Positions 1 to 9,395 of a stretch of DNA of 24,938 nt are shown here, one piece after another (position 1 is the first letter of the stretch; every line of letters starts with the position of its first letter). The notes beneath the pieces are model-generated. The model saw only the letters and a program-made list of their open reading frames with translations, was not told the origin of the DNA and ran no database searches. The DNA comes from Solobacterium sp. (GTDB taxonomy: Bacteria > Bacillota_I > Bacilli_A > Erysipelotrichales > Erysipelotrichaceae), in assembly GCA_017543025.1 (NCBI GenBank), contig JAFYGX010000207.1, forward strand, positions 1 to 24,938. Reading direction: 5' to 3'. Both the position numbers and the translations under genes were made by a program.

Positions 1-285
1 CAGCGGGATATTGTGCTTCTCACAGATCTTCAGCATTTCATCCGGCCAGATGCTTGCCTGTACTTCACCGACATGAGCCTTATTCAGCAGCAGCATGCAC
101 AGCCTTGACTGCCCGATTCCGCCGCCGATCGTACAGGGCAGTTTCTTCTCCGGAATCATCTGGTGGTAAGGGAGAGACAGCCGTCCTTCGCAATGACTTG
201 CTCTGCATTGTGCATGGATGGAATCCTCATCCACGCGGATTTTCTGAAGCTGTTTCCGGCGCAGAGTTGCATCTGTGCCGTTCAG
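1..285 (-). pseudogene. asnA: 3' remnant of aspartate-ammonia ligase (AsnA)
   Basis: Reading the minus strand from about 285 down to 1 gives residues typical of the C-terminal third of AsnA, the ammonia-dependent asparagine synthetase. Visible blocks are IRVDEDS, LPYHQM, the signature [16 protein letters not shown], and [16 protein letters not shown], ending NIPL at the window edge. AsnA is normally about 330 residues, so only a few C-terminal codons should lie off the window, yet roughly the first 230 residues are absent. Further upstream on the minus strand (286-480) no AsnA-like sequence appears in any frame. The stretch before IRVDED is poorly conserved and seems to lack the residues of the usual SSMG motif. 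I infer a 5'-truncated, decaying gene copy. The conserved block itself has no stop codon, so the decay may be recent. The family call is confident; the pseudogene status is likely rather than proven. Confidence 0.75.
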
Positions 286-590
286 GATTATGAAAGGATG
301 ACATAATCTGCTGTTATGGATTTTTCTCTTAGAGATGCCTGCTGTCTGAAAGAAAGAATGAAGGAAAGAATGAGGGAAGAAGGAAGGATGAAACAGAAAC
401 GGGATCTGATCCGGGAATTCCTGCGGCATGTCTGCCAATGACAGAATACTGCCGGAAAGGCATCGCATGAGCGGAAGCCTGCATGGTATGATTGTTACAT
501 ACTTCAGGGCGGATCTGCGACCGGGTACGGCTCAGAAACAGCAGATTCAGCTGCCGTCCTTTTTGTAACAGATGCCAAGGAGAATCACTT
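286..590. other. Intergenic region with no recognised gene
   Basis: This stretch separates the asnA remnant from the first c-di-GMP gene. It contains a purine-rich run at 350-395 with repeated GAAAGAATG/GGAAG units, and a short inverted repeat CATAA/TTATG at 302-318 followed by a T-rich run, which could be a weak terminator. No convincing -35/-10 pair was found for the downstream gene. The only clear regulatory element is the AAGGAG Shine-Dalgarno at 578-583. Confidence 0.4.
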
Positions 591-3500
591 ATGGAAAGAT
601 ATCAGTTCTCCGATCAGGAGCTGAACGGCCTGGAACAATTACCGACTCCGCTTGTTGTTTATCAGTTTGCAGATGGTCATGTACATGTGCTTGCCATGTC
701 GGACGGTTACCGCGAACTGTTTGAGCTTCCGGAGAAGGAAGTGGCGTACAGACTGCTGGAGCAGGATGTTCTGATGAATACCCACCCTGATGATGTAGGA
801 CGGCTGAAGGAAGCGGTACGCAGGTTCATCACGGAAAGCGGAAGATATGAAGTGATCTTCCGCGGAAAGAAATATCATGGAACGGAAGACCATGTGATTC
901 ATGGAGTCGGGAAACATGTATACCGTGAAAACGGAATACGACTGGCATATGTTTCGTTTATTGACGAAGGTGCGTATACCTCAGAAGATGATACGCAGGC
1001 TTCAGCACTGAACCGTGCATTCAATCAGGTGCTTCATGAAGAGAGCATACTGCGCGCAACCTATTACGATCGTCTGACCGGACTGCCCGGAATGACCCAC
1101 TTTCTGGAGGTGGCAGAAACCGTACGGAAACTGATTTCTGATGAAGGCGGAACGGCAGCGTTTCTGTATCTCGATCTTGACGGCATGAAAAACTTCAACG
1201 ACAGCTACGGGTTCGCAGAAGGCGACAGGCTGCTGAAGTCTTTTGCCGGACTGCTGGCTGATACGTTTGGCAGGGACTACAGCTGTCATATCAGCGCAGA
1301 CCGGTTTGCGGCTGCTGCTTCCGCTGACGGGCTGGAAGAAACACTTCGAAACATGTTTCAGAAAGCGAAGCTGCTGAATGGCGGCAATATGCTGCCGGTC
1401 AGAACGGGCATTTATCTCAGCAGTATTGAAGATGTTCCGGTCAGTTCGGCTTACGACAGGGCTAAGATCGCCTGTGATCTGCTGCTGAAGTCAGATGTCT
1501 CTGCTTTCAGCTATTACAGTGATTCCATGCGTGAGCGTCTGAAAAAAAGGCATTATATCCTTTCTCATTTTGATCAGGCAATCAAGGAAGGATGGATTCA
1601 GGCATACTATCAGCCGATCATCCGCTCCATGACCGGTAAAGTCTGCAACGAAGAAGCGCTGGCACGCTGGATTGATCCGGAAAACGGATTCATGTCGCCG
1701 GCGGATTTCATTCCGATCCTGGAGGATACCGGACTGCTGTACAGACTGGATCTGTACATTTTGGAATGCGTGCTGGAAAAGCTGAGAACACAGCGGGCGG
1801 CAGGACTGCCTGTTGTGCCGCAGTCTGTCAACCTGTCACGCACTGATTTTGAATCCTGTGACATTGTCGAGGAAATACGCAGGCGGGTAGATGCCTCCGG
1901 CATCAGCCGCAATCAGATCACAATTGAACTTACAGAAAGTGTCATCGGCCGGGACTTTGATTTCATGAAGATGCAGGTTGAACGCTTCCGGAATCTCGGA
2001 TTTCCTGTCTGGATGGATGATTTCGGAGACGGCTATTCGACGCTGGACGTCCTGCAGAGCATCCGGTTTGATCTGATCAAATTTGATATGCGCTTCATGG
2101 CGCGTCTGGATGAAGGAAAAGAAGGAAAGGTCATTCTCACCGAGCTGATGAAAATCGCCAGCGGACTTGGAGTGGATACCGTCTGTGAGGGTGTTGAGAC
2201 AGAGGAGCAGGTTCGCTTTCTTCAGACAATCGGCTGTTCCAGACTGCAGGGATTTTACTACTGCAGACCGATCCCGCTGCAGCGGATTCTGAAACGGTAT
2301 GCAGACGGAGTACAGATCGGCTTTGAAAATGCGGAGGAGACGGATTATTACAACAATATAGGACGGATCAGTCTCCATGATCTGTCCTTCATGACCAATG
2401 CGGATAAAGATCTGTTCCGGAATGTCTTTGATACGATTCCGATGGCAATTATGGAAATACATTCCTCCGGCAGCCATGTGAAGTATATCCGCACCAACCG
2501 GTCCTATCAGGATTTCATGATGCGGGCGTTCGGGTTCGATGTGATCCGTTCGGAAACGGAGTATCCGATACCGGAAGAGGGACCGGGCAGTGGCTATATG
2601 AAGGCGGCGCTGGAATGTGTTCGAAGCAGAGACCGGATTTTTATTGATGACCAGCTGCCGGACGGTTCGTTCGCACATTGCTTTGTCCGGTGGATCGCGC
2701 AGAATCCCGTTACCGGAACCATGGCGCTGGCGGTTGCGGTTCTCTCGGTGGAAGAACCGGAAAAACGGCATGAATATGAGGCTCTGGTGCAGGAAAACGC
2801 CATGCTGAAGCAGGAAGCGGACATGAGCCGGAAGATTGCCGAGCTGACGCAGTCTGTCTCTTCACTTCTGACCAATATGCCCGCAATGACCTTTTCCAAA
2901 GACTCGGCGACCGGCAGATATCTTGCCTGCAACCGGCTGTTTGCGGAATATGCCGGCAGGAAAACGCCGGAAGAAGTAGTCGGGCTGACAGACTTTGAAA
3001 TTTTTGACTGCGAAACAGCTGCGCATTTTGCGGCAGATGATAAGAAGGCGCTTGCCATGGACAGGCCGTATGTCTTTTATGAGGATGTGCTGGACGCAGC
3101 AGGAAATCAGAGGCAGTTTCAGACCACAAAACTGAAGTTTACGGACACGCAGGGAAGGGTCTGCCTGCTTGGCATGTGCATTGATGTGACCGAGCTGGTC
3201 AATGCCCGTAATGAAGCACATCATGATGAGCTGACCGGAGTGGGCAATAAGCATGCATATGTTGATCTTGAAGCAGAACTCAATGAGAGAATTGAGAACG
3301 GGGAAGATGTGAAGTTTGCCATGGTGGTGCTTGATGTCAATGATCTGAAGACGGTCAATGATACACTGGGGCATCAGGCCGGAGACGCATATATTGTGAA
3401 TGCCTGCAGGATGATTACGGACGCATTTCCGGAAAGCACGGTTTTCCGGATCGGCGGCGACGAGTTTGTGGTTTATGTGCAGGGCAGCGACTATACCCGC

Positions 3501-3671
3501 ATTCATGAGCGGATGGACGCGATCCGCAGGCTGAATCAGGAACACAGGAAATCCGGCGGGATCGTAATCGCTGCCGGTATGGCAGAATATGCAGGTGACC
3601 GGAAGGTGGAGGATGTGTTCCGGCGGGCAGACAGCAGTATGTATGACAACAAGCACAGTCTGAAGCTGTGA
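591..3671 (+). CDS. PAS-GGDEF(degenerate)-EAL-PAS-PAS-GGDEF c-di-GMP turnover protein
   Basis: A 1026-residue cytoplasmic protein that probably both makes and degrades cyclic di-GMP. I chose ATG 591 over an upstream in-frame ATG at 492 because AAGGAG lies 7 nt ahead of it. Domains in order: PAS-like (about 15-130); a GGDEF domain beginning YYDRLTGLP at 158 whose signature is replaced by SADRF, so it is probably catalytically dead; EAL (about 335-575); PAS-like (about 600-715); a short helical linker; a second PAS (about 756-870); and a C-terminal GGDEF with intact RIGGDEF at 953-959. The EAL domain keeps the expected phosphodiesterase residues: EAL at 355, SVNLSR, ELTES, MDDFGDGYS, LIKFD, CEGVE and LQGFYY. 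No RxxD inhibitory site sits before the active GGDEF. There are no membrane segments, so the signal must be intracellular or come from a partner. The net direction of activity cannot be predicted. Confidence 0.9.
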   Translation: MERYQFSDQELNGLEQLPTPLVVYQFADGHVHVLAMSDGYRELFELPEKEVAYRLLEQDVLMNTHPDDVGRLKEAVRRFITESGRYEVIFRGKKYHGTEDHVIHGVGKHVYRENGIRLAYVSFIDEGAYTSEDDTQASALNRAFNQVLHEESILRATYYDRLTGLPGMTHFLEVAETVRKLISDEGGTAAFLYLDLDGMKNFNDSYGFAEGDRLLKSFAGLLADTFGRDYSCHISADRFAAAASADGLEETLRNMFQKAKLLNGGNMLPVRTGIYLSSIEDVPVSSAYDRAKIACDLLLKSDVSAFSYYSDSMRERLKKRHYILSHFDQAIKEGWIQAYYQPIIRSMTGKVCNEEALARWIDPENGFMSPADFIPILEDTGLLYRLDLYILECVLEKLRTQRAAGLPVVPQSVNLSRTDFESCDIVEEIRRRVDASGISRNQITIELTESVIGRDFDFMKMQVERFRNLGFPVWMDDFGDGYSTLDVLQSIRFDLIKFDMRFMARLDEGKEGKVILTELMKIASGLGVDTVCEGVETEEQVRFLQTIGCSRLQGFYYCRPIPLQRILKRYADGVQIGFENAEETDYYNNIGRISLHDLSFMTNADKDLFRNVFDTIPMAIMEIHSSGSHVKYIRTNRSYQDFMMRAFGFDVIRSETEYPIPEEGPGSGYMKAALECVRSRDRIFIDDQLPDGSFAHCFVRWIAQNPVTGTMALAVAVLSVEEPEKRHEYEALVQENAMLKQEADMSRKIAELTQSVSSLLTNMPAMTFSKDSATGRYLACNRLFAEYAGRKTPEEVVGLTDFEIFDCETAAHFAADDKKALAMDRPYVFYEDVLDAAGNQRQFQTTKLKFTDTQGRVCLLGMCIDVTELVNARNEAHHDELTGVGNKHAYVDLEAELNERIENGEDVKFAMVVLDVNDLKTVNDTLGHQAGDAYIVNACRMITDAFPESTVFRIGGDEFVVYVQGSDYTRIHERMDAIRRLNQEHRKSGGIVIAAGMAEYAGDRKVEDVFRRADSSMYDNKHSLKL

Positions 3672-4001
3672 ACAGGGTCTGCTGCAGGCTTTCATCATGA
3701 AAGCCGGCTACGGGAAAGGACATAAAAGTCCTGAACCGAAGAACGGAAAAACGAAATAAACGGGCAGTATGAAGTGATACCCGCAGAGAAACCGGTTCGA
3801 ACGCGCTCTGCGGGTTTCTGTTATCAGAAACCACAGCGGACAGAAGCTGCTGCTCGGACCTTGTCTTTCTCCAGAGGTATTCACAGCTCCTGCAGAGACG
3901 GGTGCTGCACCATATGCATTGCAATGTGAGCGGTCTGGAAAAGAAGAATGAGGAAATACACCCTGGCAAAGCGTATAAAATAGGTGCGTAAGGAGAACGC
4001 A
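3672..4001. other. Intergenic region between the c-di-GMP gene and the NUDIX gene
   Basis: Only structural elements are visible. A 9-bp palindrome with a 1-nt centre, GGCTTTCAT/ATGAAAGCC, lies at 3687-3705 just after the stop codon and has no T-tract. A terminator-like hairpin lies at 3779-3815 (separate entry). A TATAAA box at 3974-3979 sits close to the NUDIX ribosome binding site but has no recognisable -35 partner. No ORF here looks real. Confidence 0.4.
3779..3822 (+). terminator. Probable terminator after the 591-3671 gene
   Basis: A perfect 10-bp inverted repeat, ACCCGCAGAG (3779-3788) and CTCTGCGGGT (3806-3815), with a 17-nt loop, followed by TTCTGTTAT. The stem is strong but the T-tract is poor. 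The loop contains GGTTCGAA, which resembles a tRNA T-loop, but no tRNA can be folded around it. Confidence 0.55.
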
Positions 4002-4586
4002 ATGCGAAAGGAACTGATTGAGCAGCTGAATCATTACGAACCGTTCAATGAGCAGGAAGCGGCTGATCGGACTGCTATTCTGAGCGAACTGAAGGAAAAC
4101 AGCCATATTTTCTTCCGGGAGAACCGGCTGGCGCATATGACAGCTTCCGGCTGGGTGCTGAACTCTGCGCATGATCGGATTCTCATGTGTTTTCATAACA
4201 TTTACCATTCATGGAGCTGGCTGGGCGGACATGCGGACGGAAGAGAAGATCTTCTGGCAGCGGCGATTGCGGAAGTGAAAGAGGAAAGCGGGCTGACGGA
4301 TGTCGCTCCGGTAACAGATGACGTTTTTTCCCTGGAAGTGCTGACGGTCGACGGACATGAGAAAAACGGACAGTATGTGCCGTCTCATCTGCATCTGAAC
4401 ATCACCTATCTGCTGGAGGCGGATGATTCACAGGCTCTGCGGGCAAAAACGGATGAGAATTCCGCTGTGGCGTGGTTTCTGCCTGGCGAAGCGGCGGAAC
4501 GTTCTTCAGAAGAATGGTTCAAAGCACGGATTTATGCCAAACTGAACCGGAAACTGCTGCAGAAAGGAATCATTTCCGGACTCTGA
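4002..4586 (+). CDS. NUDIX hydrolase
   Basis: A 194-residue soluble protein expected to hydrolyse a nucleoside-diphosphate-linked substrate. ATG 4002 is chosen because AAGGAG ends 7 nt before it; an in-frame GTG at 3984 has no such site. The NUDIX box spans residues 76-98: G76, E82, E91, the catalytic pair E94-E95, and G97-L98. The usual arginine of the REUXEE part is alanine (A90). The N-terminal helix-rich segment, the HMTASGWV strand and the WSWLGGHADG lead into the box match a common Bacillota NUDIX subgroup of unknown substrate. The conserved block DGHEKNGQYVPSHLHLNITY follows the box and probably contributes to substrate recognition. The gene appears to be monocistronic, with terminator-like hairpins on both sides. 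The family call is strong; the substrate is unknown. Confidence 0.88.
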   Translation: MRKELIEQLNHYEPFNEQEAADRTAILSELKENSHIFFRENRLAHMTASGWVLNSAHDRILMCFHNIYHSWSWLGGHADGREDLLAAAIAEVKEESGLTDVAPVTDDVFSLEVLTVDGHEKNGQYVPSHLHLNITYLLEADDSQALRAKTDENSAVAWFLPGEAAERSSEEWFKARIYAKLNRKLLQKGIISGL

Positions 4587-4612
4587 ACAGGTACCGGCAG
4601 ATGCCCGTATTC

Positions 4613-4655
4613 TTCCGCTGGCATGCCAGCGAATAGCGGAAGCGGATTCTGTTTT
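4613..4655 (+). terminator. Hairpin after the NUDIX gene
   Basis: CGCTGGCATGCCAGCG (4616-4631) is a perfect 16-nt palindrome, nested in a wider repeat TTCCGCT (4613-4619) / AGCGGAA (4635-4641). A weak T-rich run (ATTCTGTTTTC) follows. It could terminate NUDIX transcription or act as a protein-binding palindrome. Confidence 0.4.
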
Positions 4656-4699
4656 CATACAGACCCGCTGATACGGGAAACAGTGTATAGTTTCAGAAG

Positions 4700-4728
4700 G
4701 ATCTGCTGCTGCAGCGGATCGTTGTTTT
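4700..4728 (+). terminator. Terminator-like hairpin upstream of the helicase gene
   Basis: GATCTGCTG (4700-4708) pairs with CAGCGGATC (4712-4720) across a 3-nt loop, with 9 pairs including one G-U. GTTGTTTT follows directly. It lies 39 nt before the helicase start, so it either ends NUDIX transcription or sits in the helicase leader. Confidence 0.5.
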
Positions 4729-4766
4729 CAGATAAATGAAACGAAGCAGGCGGTGCAGGCCGCAGG

Positions 4767-7700
4767 ATGGATAACAGGATAATTATGATCAACAGCGAGA
4801 AACTGGACAAATGGGCAGAACAGCTGCTTGATACCGGCAAGGGCAGCAATCTGATCAGCTTTAAGGATACAAAATATACCACAGCACAGGTGCTTGTGCC
4901 TTCCGCACAGGTGCTGTTTTCAAAGCTGGAGAAAACGGCGGCGTTTGAAGTTTTTGACCCGAAGATTCCGGATGAGGTTCCGGGTGAATTCGAACCGGAG
5001 AGTTCTGCCGGGCGGGCGCTCAGCTGCGAAGAATTTCTGGAACGGTATTCGAACCGGATCCGGAAACAGAATCAGCTGCTTGTTTACAGTACCGGCGGAA
5101 ATCCGTCACTGACCATGCGGATGATTGAACGCAGGGCAAACGATTTTCTGGAAGAAACCGGTGTGAATGTCGCCTATATGGCGTTCGGATTTGTTCACTG
5201 GAAGGATCATTCTGCTGCGGAGGAAGAGAATCTTGCGCCGGTGCTGCTGGTGCCCGTCCGGCTTTCGCGGCGTTCGGCAATTGATCCGTATATGATCCGT
5301 TCGGAAGAATCGGAAGTGATCGTCAATCCGACCTTCGCCTACAAGCTGGAGGCGGAATACGGTATCCGGCTGCCGGAATACAGCGATGAAGGACTGGACA
5401 GCTATCTCAGCGAGACAGGCCGGATGCTCGGCCGGCTTTCCTGGACGGTGAGCGATGAATGCAGAATCGGTATTTTTTCCTTTCTGAAGATCAATATGTA
5501 TCAGGATCTCAGGAATAATACAGACCTGATTCTGCAGAATCAGTCGATCCGGAATCTCCTGGGCGACCCGATTGAACAGATCACACAGCCGGTGAAAACA
5601 GTACAGACAGAACCGGCCGGTAATCCGCTGATCGAGCTCCACAGCGTAATTGATGCGGACTCCAGTCAGATTGAAGCGATCGAGCTTGCAAGGAGCGGCG
5701 AGAGCTTTGTTCTGCAGGGGCCTCCGGGAACCGGAAAGAGCCAGACGATTACCAACATCATTGCGGAATGCCTGTGTGAAGGCAGAAAAGTGCTGTTTGT
5801 TTCAGAAAAGCTGGCTGCGCTCAATGTGGTGTTCACCAAGCTGAAGCAGGCAGGACTGGGAGATTTCTGTCTGGAGCTTCACAGTTACAAGTCTAGCCGG
5901 AAGGCGGTCATTCAGGAACTGTGCAGGACGCTGAAGGCAGATGTCAGTGCGGTTTCTTCCAGAGCGGACGGGGAGATCGAACAGAAGAAGCTCGCCCAGA
6001 ATCAGCTGAACAGCTATGCGTATGAACTTCACAGAAAACGAGAGCGGATCAATCTGAGCCTTTATCAGCTCTTTGAACTGCACTCTTCCGTACGCAGCGC
6101 ACCGGATGTGAACTGGCATTTTGAGCATATCGAAACCCGGGATGAAACCTGTTTCCGCGATGCGTGCGCATTGCTGAGACAATATGCGGAGTTTGTCCCG
6201 ACGGTCGGTTATCGCTATAAGGAAAACCCGTGGTACGGATACCGCGAACAGAAGGTTACCTATGAGACAAAGCTGCGCATGGAAGGAAACCTGAAGACAG
6301 CCGGAGAGATGCTGGAGACGCTCATTCCCGTCAGTGAATGGATTGAGGGGGAAACCGGGATTCCGGTACGCAGCGCAAGCGATATGAAGCAGTGGGAAAC
6401 ATTCTCCGGAGTGCTTGAACATACGGTTTTTCTGACACCGCAGTCTCTGCAGGAACGGGAGCTGGACCGCCGCATCTCGGTAATTGAACAGCTGCGCCAG
6501 CTGAGCTCGCATATCCTGAAGCAGAGAAGCGACATTTCGGCACAGTATGAAGAGACGGTATACCGGCTTGATTCGGCCGGGGCATATAACCGGCTGACAA
6601 AGCTGTACGGAAATTTCTTTTCCCGTCTGTTCAGTCAGGATTATTACCGGATACAGAATGAATACCATCTGTGCCGGAAAGACGGCAGAAAACCGGAGTA
6701 TGAAGAACTTTCGGCAATCAGCGGAACACTGAAGCGGCTGAAGGAAGAAGAAGCGGAATTTGAACGGACTGCATCCGCGGTGCAGGGAATCTTTCAGAGC
6801 GGGTATAACGGTCTGTACACGGACTGGAATACACTGCTTTCGGAATTGAACACCGCCCGGGAATCACTTGCGTGCTTCGGGACATTCGGCGTACTTCCGA
6901 AGCTGACGGATACAGAATTCAGAATTGAGGCAAAGAAGTTTGCGGAAACCGGACAGACGCTTTCCGAAGCATTTCTGACAGGCGGACGTGCACTGCGGGA
7001 GCTGGCGGATGTGTTTGATGAAACGGCAGCGGATTTTTATCACTGCACTGCTGCCAAGGCACTGGAGCGGGTAAAGGCATGTGAAAAGCAGATCGACAAG
7101 CTGGAGAACTGGTGCCAGTTCCGGGCATTGCTCTCACAGCTGAATCAGATCGGAATACAGTCCTATATCGATGAAGCAATCCGGGAAGACCTTCCGGTCG
7201 AAGATATGGTTCCTTCCTTTCGGAAGCGTTTTTACAGTCAGTGGATCACCGGAATTCTGCTCAGTGTGCCGGTGCTGGCAGGGTTCACCCGGATCGCACA
7301 GGATGATGCGGTCAGTGTATTCAGTGAAAAAGACAGGGAGCAGTTTGACATCAGTAAAGCGGTCATCCGCAGCAGGCTTTCCCACGCCCGTCCTTCGCTG
7401 GATGTTGTCGCAGGCGGCAGTGCCGTCTCGACGCTTCTGCACGAAGGCGCAAAGAAACGCAGGCAGAAAAGCATCCGCAAGCTGCTGACGGAAACCGGAG
7501 ATCTGGTGCAGAAAATCAAACCGTGTTTTCTGATGTCGCCGCTGAGTGTCAGCACATTTCTCGACCCGAACGTCATTCATTTTGATGTGGTGATATTTGA
7601 CGAGGCGTCCCAGATCTTTCCGCAGGATGCGGTCGGTGCGATCTATCGGGCTGATCAGGCAATTATTGTCGGTGACTCGCGCCAGATGCCGCCGAGCAAT

Positions 7701-9395
7701 TTCTTCAGTGCGAATATTGAGCCGGCCGGCGGAGAAGATGAAGAATCAATCACGGATTTTGAATCCATCCTTGATCTATGCTCCACCTGCATGCGTCAGC
7801 TGCGGCTGAAATGGCATTACCGCAGCCGCTATGAACAGCTCATCACATTCTCCAACCGGAATTTCTATGACGGAGATCTCGTGACCTTTCCGTCATCTGT
7901 AAGAGACCATACAGGAATCGGAATTGATTATTTTCATACAGACGGTCTGTTTGACAGAAGAACGCATACGAACCGGAAAGAAGCGGAATTCATTGTTGAT
8001 CTTATCTATGAGAATTTCAGCCGGTATCCGGAGCGCAGCCTTGGCGTGGTAGCGTTCAGTGTTGCCCAGCAGAATCTGATCGAACATCTTCTGAACCGCA
8101 GAAGGATTCTGGCTCCGGAGGCAGAGCATTTCTTCAGCAGCGAGGCAAAGGAACCGTTCTTTATCAAAAATCTGGAAACTGTGCAGGGAGATGAACGGGA
8201 TACCATTATTTTCAGCGTTGCCTATGGCCGGGATGCACAGGGCAGACTGCTGCTCAATTTCGGCCCTCTGAGCAAAGCGGGCGGAGAACGCCGGCTGAAT
8301 GTTGCGGTGACCCGCGCCAAATGCAATGTACAGATTGTCTCTTCCATGCATCATACGGACATCGATCTTGAGCGTGCAAAATCAGAAGGCGCACGGCTTC
8401 TCAGAGAATATCTTGACTATGCGGAGAACGGATCTGCTGCGCTGGAGCGTTCACAGAAATCGTCCGGCTATGATCAGACCGATTCGGAATTTGAACTGGA
8501 GGTCTGCGAATTTCTCCGTTCAAACGGCTATACGGTCGATACACAGATCGGCTGTTCCGGCTACCGGATCGATATGGGTGTTAGAAAACCGGGGTCAGAA
8601 GATTATGTCCTTGCGGTAGAGTGTGACGGGGATACCTATCATTCCTCCGGAAATACAAGAGACCGTGACCGCCTGCGGCAGGAAGTGCTGCAGCGGATGG
8701 GCTGGAAGTTTTACCGTGTCTGGTCCTGCGACTGGTTCCGCAATCAGGCAGTGGAAAAGGAACGGCTGCTGAAGGCTGTTTCGGAAGCGGTCAGTGAACC
8801 GGAGAATACAGAACCGATGACGGTGATCCGGAAGTCTGCACAGCTGACGGAGTTTGAAGATCCTGTTGAACGGCATCTTTCGTTTCCCGCTTATCAGGCC
8901 GCCGACGTTGAGCGGCTGATGAAGGAGTGCGGCGGGGATTACCGTAAGCTTGTATATGAGATTCTTGAAATTGAAGCGCCGCTGTCCGAAGAGCTTCTGC
9001 TCCGGCGGACCTATGCGTTCTTCGGCAGGGAAAAAGTGACGAAGTATGTCAGAGACAGATATGAAGAAGCGATGAAGAACTGTGAGTCTTACGGGATTAT
9101 CCGGAAAAACGGATTCCTGTACCGGAAGGAAATGAAGAAAACGGTATTCCGCGGCCCTGGCGATCTTGTAAGGGATGTGAAATACATCTCACCGGAAGAG
9201 CTCGCTTCCGGGCTTCTGACCATACTGAAACAGAATGTGACTGCCGGCAGGGACGGGCTGTATAAAGCCATGGCGGAGCAGTGCGGTCTGAAACGGCCCG
9301 GTACTGCTGTTACAGCTGCGTTTGACGAAGCAATGGATTATCTCTGTGCGCTTGGATTAACGGAAGAGAACGACGGGCAGATTTCGATAAAATAG
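4767..9395 (+). CDS. DUF4011-like SF1 helicase with Vsr/DUF559-type nuclease and DUF3320-like tail
   Basis: A 1542-residue probable nucleic-acid helicase-nuclease. Order: an N-terminal DUF4011-like segment (about 1-280); Walker A GPPGTGKS at 318-325; a long inserted coiled or helical region (about 370-900); Walker B FDEAS with D945; motif III GDSRQMPP at 969; VQGDERD at 1139; NVAVTRAK near 1180; then a PD-(D/E)xK-type nuclease at about 1240-1335 with D1269 in YRIDM and ECDGDTYHSS at 1285, followed by RDRDRLR and a WKFYRVWSCDWFR block. The C-terminal 200 residues resemble DUF3320. This arrangement is known from large single-gene proteins, some reported as anti-phage defence (DUF4011-helicase-Vsr, Hhe-like). 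Defence is inferred here, not shown. ATG 4767 has only a weak ribosome binding site; ATG 4785, preceded by AGGAT, is an alternative. No methylase or other partner is adjacent. All catalytic motifs look intact. Confidence 0.85.
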   Translation: MDNRIIMINSEKLDKWAEQLLDTGKGSNLISFKDTKYTTAQVLVPSAQVLFSKLEKTAAFEVFDPKIPDEVPGEFEPESSAGRALSCEEFLERYSNRIRKQNQLLVYSTGGNPSLTMRMIERRANDFLEETGVNVAYMAFGFVHWKDHSAAEEENLAPVLLVPVRLSRRSAIDPYMIRSEESEVIVNPTFAYKLEAEYGIRLPEYSDEGLDSYLSETGRMLGRLSWTVSDECRIGIFSFLKINMYQDLRNNTDLILQNQSIRNLLGDPIEQITQPVKTVQTEPAGNPLIELHSVIDADSSQIEAIELARSGESFVLQGPPGTGKSQTITNIIAECLCEGRKVLFVSEKLAALNVVFTKLKQAGLGDFCLELHSYKSSRKAVIQELCRTLKADVSAVSSRADGEIEQKKLAQNQLNSYAYELHRKRERINLSLYQLFELHSSVRSAPDVNWHFEHIETRDETCFRDACALLRQYAEFVPTVGYRYKENPWYGYREQKVTYETKLRMEGNLKTAGEMLETLIPVSEWIEGETGIPVRSASDMKQWETFSGVLEHTVFLTPQSLQERELDRRISVIEQLRQLSSHILKQRSDISAQYEETVYRLDSAGAYNRLTKLYGNFFSRLFSQDYYRIQNEYHLCRKDGRKPEYEELSAISGTLKRLKEEEAEFERTASAVQGIFQSGYNGLYTDWNTLLSELNTARESLACFGTFGVLPKLTDTEFRIEAKKFAETGQTLSEAFLTGGRALRELADVFDETAADFYHCTAAKALERVKACEKQIDKLENWCQFRALLSQLNQIGIQSYIDEAIREDLPVEDMVPSFRKRFYSQWITGILLSVPVLAGFTRIAQDDAVSVFSEKDREQFDISKAVIRSRLSHARPSLDVVAGGSAVSTLLHEGAKKRRQKSIRKLLTETGDLVQKIKPCFLMSPLSVSTFLDPNVIHFDVVIFDEASQIFPQDAVGAIYRADQAIIVGDSRQMPPSNFFSANIEPAGGEDEESITDFESILDLCSTCMRQLRLKWHYRSRYEQLITFSNRNFYDGDLVTFPSSVRDHTGIGIDYFHTDGLFDRRTHTNRKEAEFIVDLIYENFSRYPERSLGVVAFSVAQQNLIEHLLNRRRILAPEAEHFFSSEAKEPFFIKNLETVQGDERDTIIFSVAYGRDAQGRLLLNFGPLSKAGGERRLNVAVTRAKCNVQIVSSMHHTDIDLERAKSEGARLLREYLDYAENGSAALERSQKSSGYDQTDSEFELEVCEFLRSNGYTVDTQIGCSGYRIDMGVRKPGSEDYVLAVECDGDTYHSSGNTRDRDRLRQEVLQRMGWKFYRVWSCDWFRNQAVEKERLLKAVSEAVSEPENTEPMTVIRKSAQLTEFEDPVERHLSFPAYQAADVERLMKECGGDYRKLVYEILEIEAPLSEELLLRRTYAFFGREKVTKYVRDRYEEAMKNCESYGIIRKNGFLYRKEMKKTVFRGPGDLVRDVKYISPEELASGLLTILKQNVTAGRDGLYKAMAEQCGLKRPGTAVTAAFDEAMDYLCALGLTEENDGQISIK

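Noticed and set aside
492..590. Upstream in-frame extension of the first c-di-GMP protein from ATG 492
   Set aside because: It has no ribosome binding site, the added residues look random, and AAGGAG directly precedes ATG 591.
1836..2771. 311-codon open frame on the minus strand inside the c-di-GMP gene
   Set aside because: It lies entirely opposite well-conserved EAL and PAS coding sequence, lacks family motifs and has antisense-type composition.
3789..3805. GGTTCGAA in the terminator loop, resembling a tRNA T-loop
   Set aside because: No acceptor, D or anticodon arms can be formed around it; it is only a hairpin loop.
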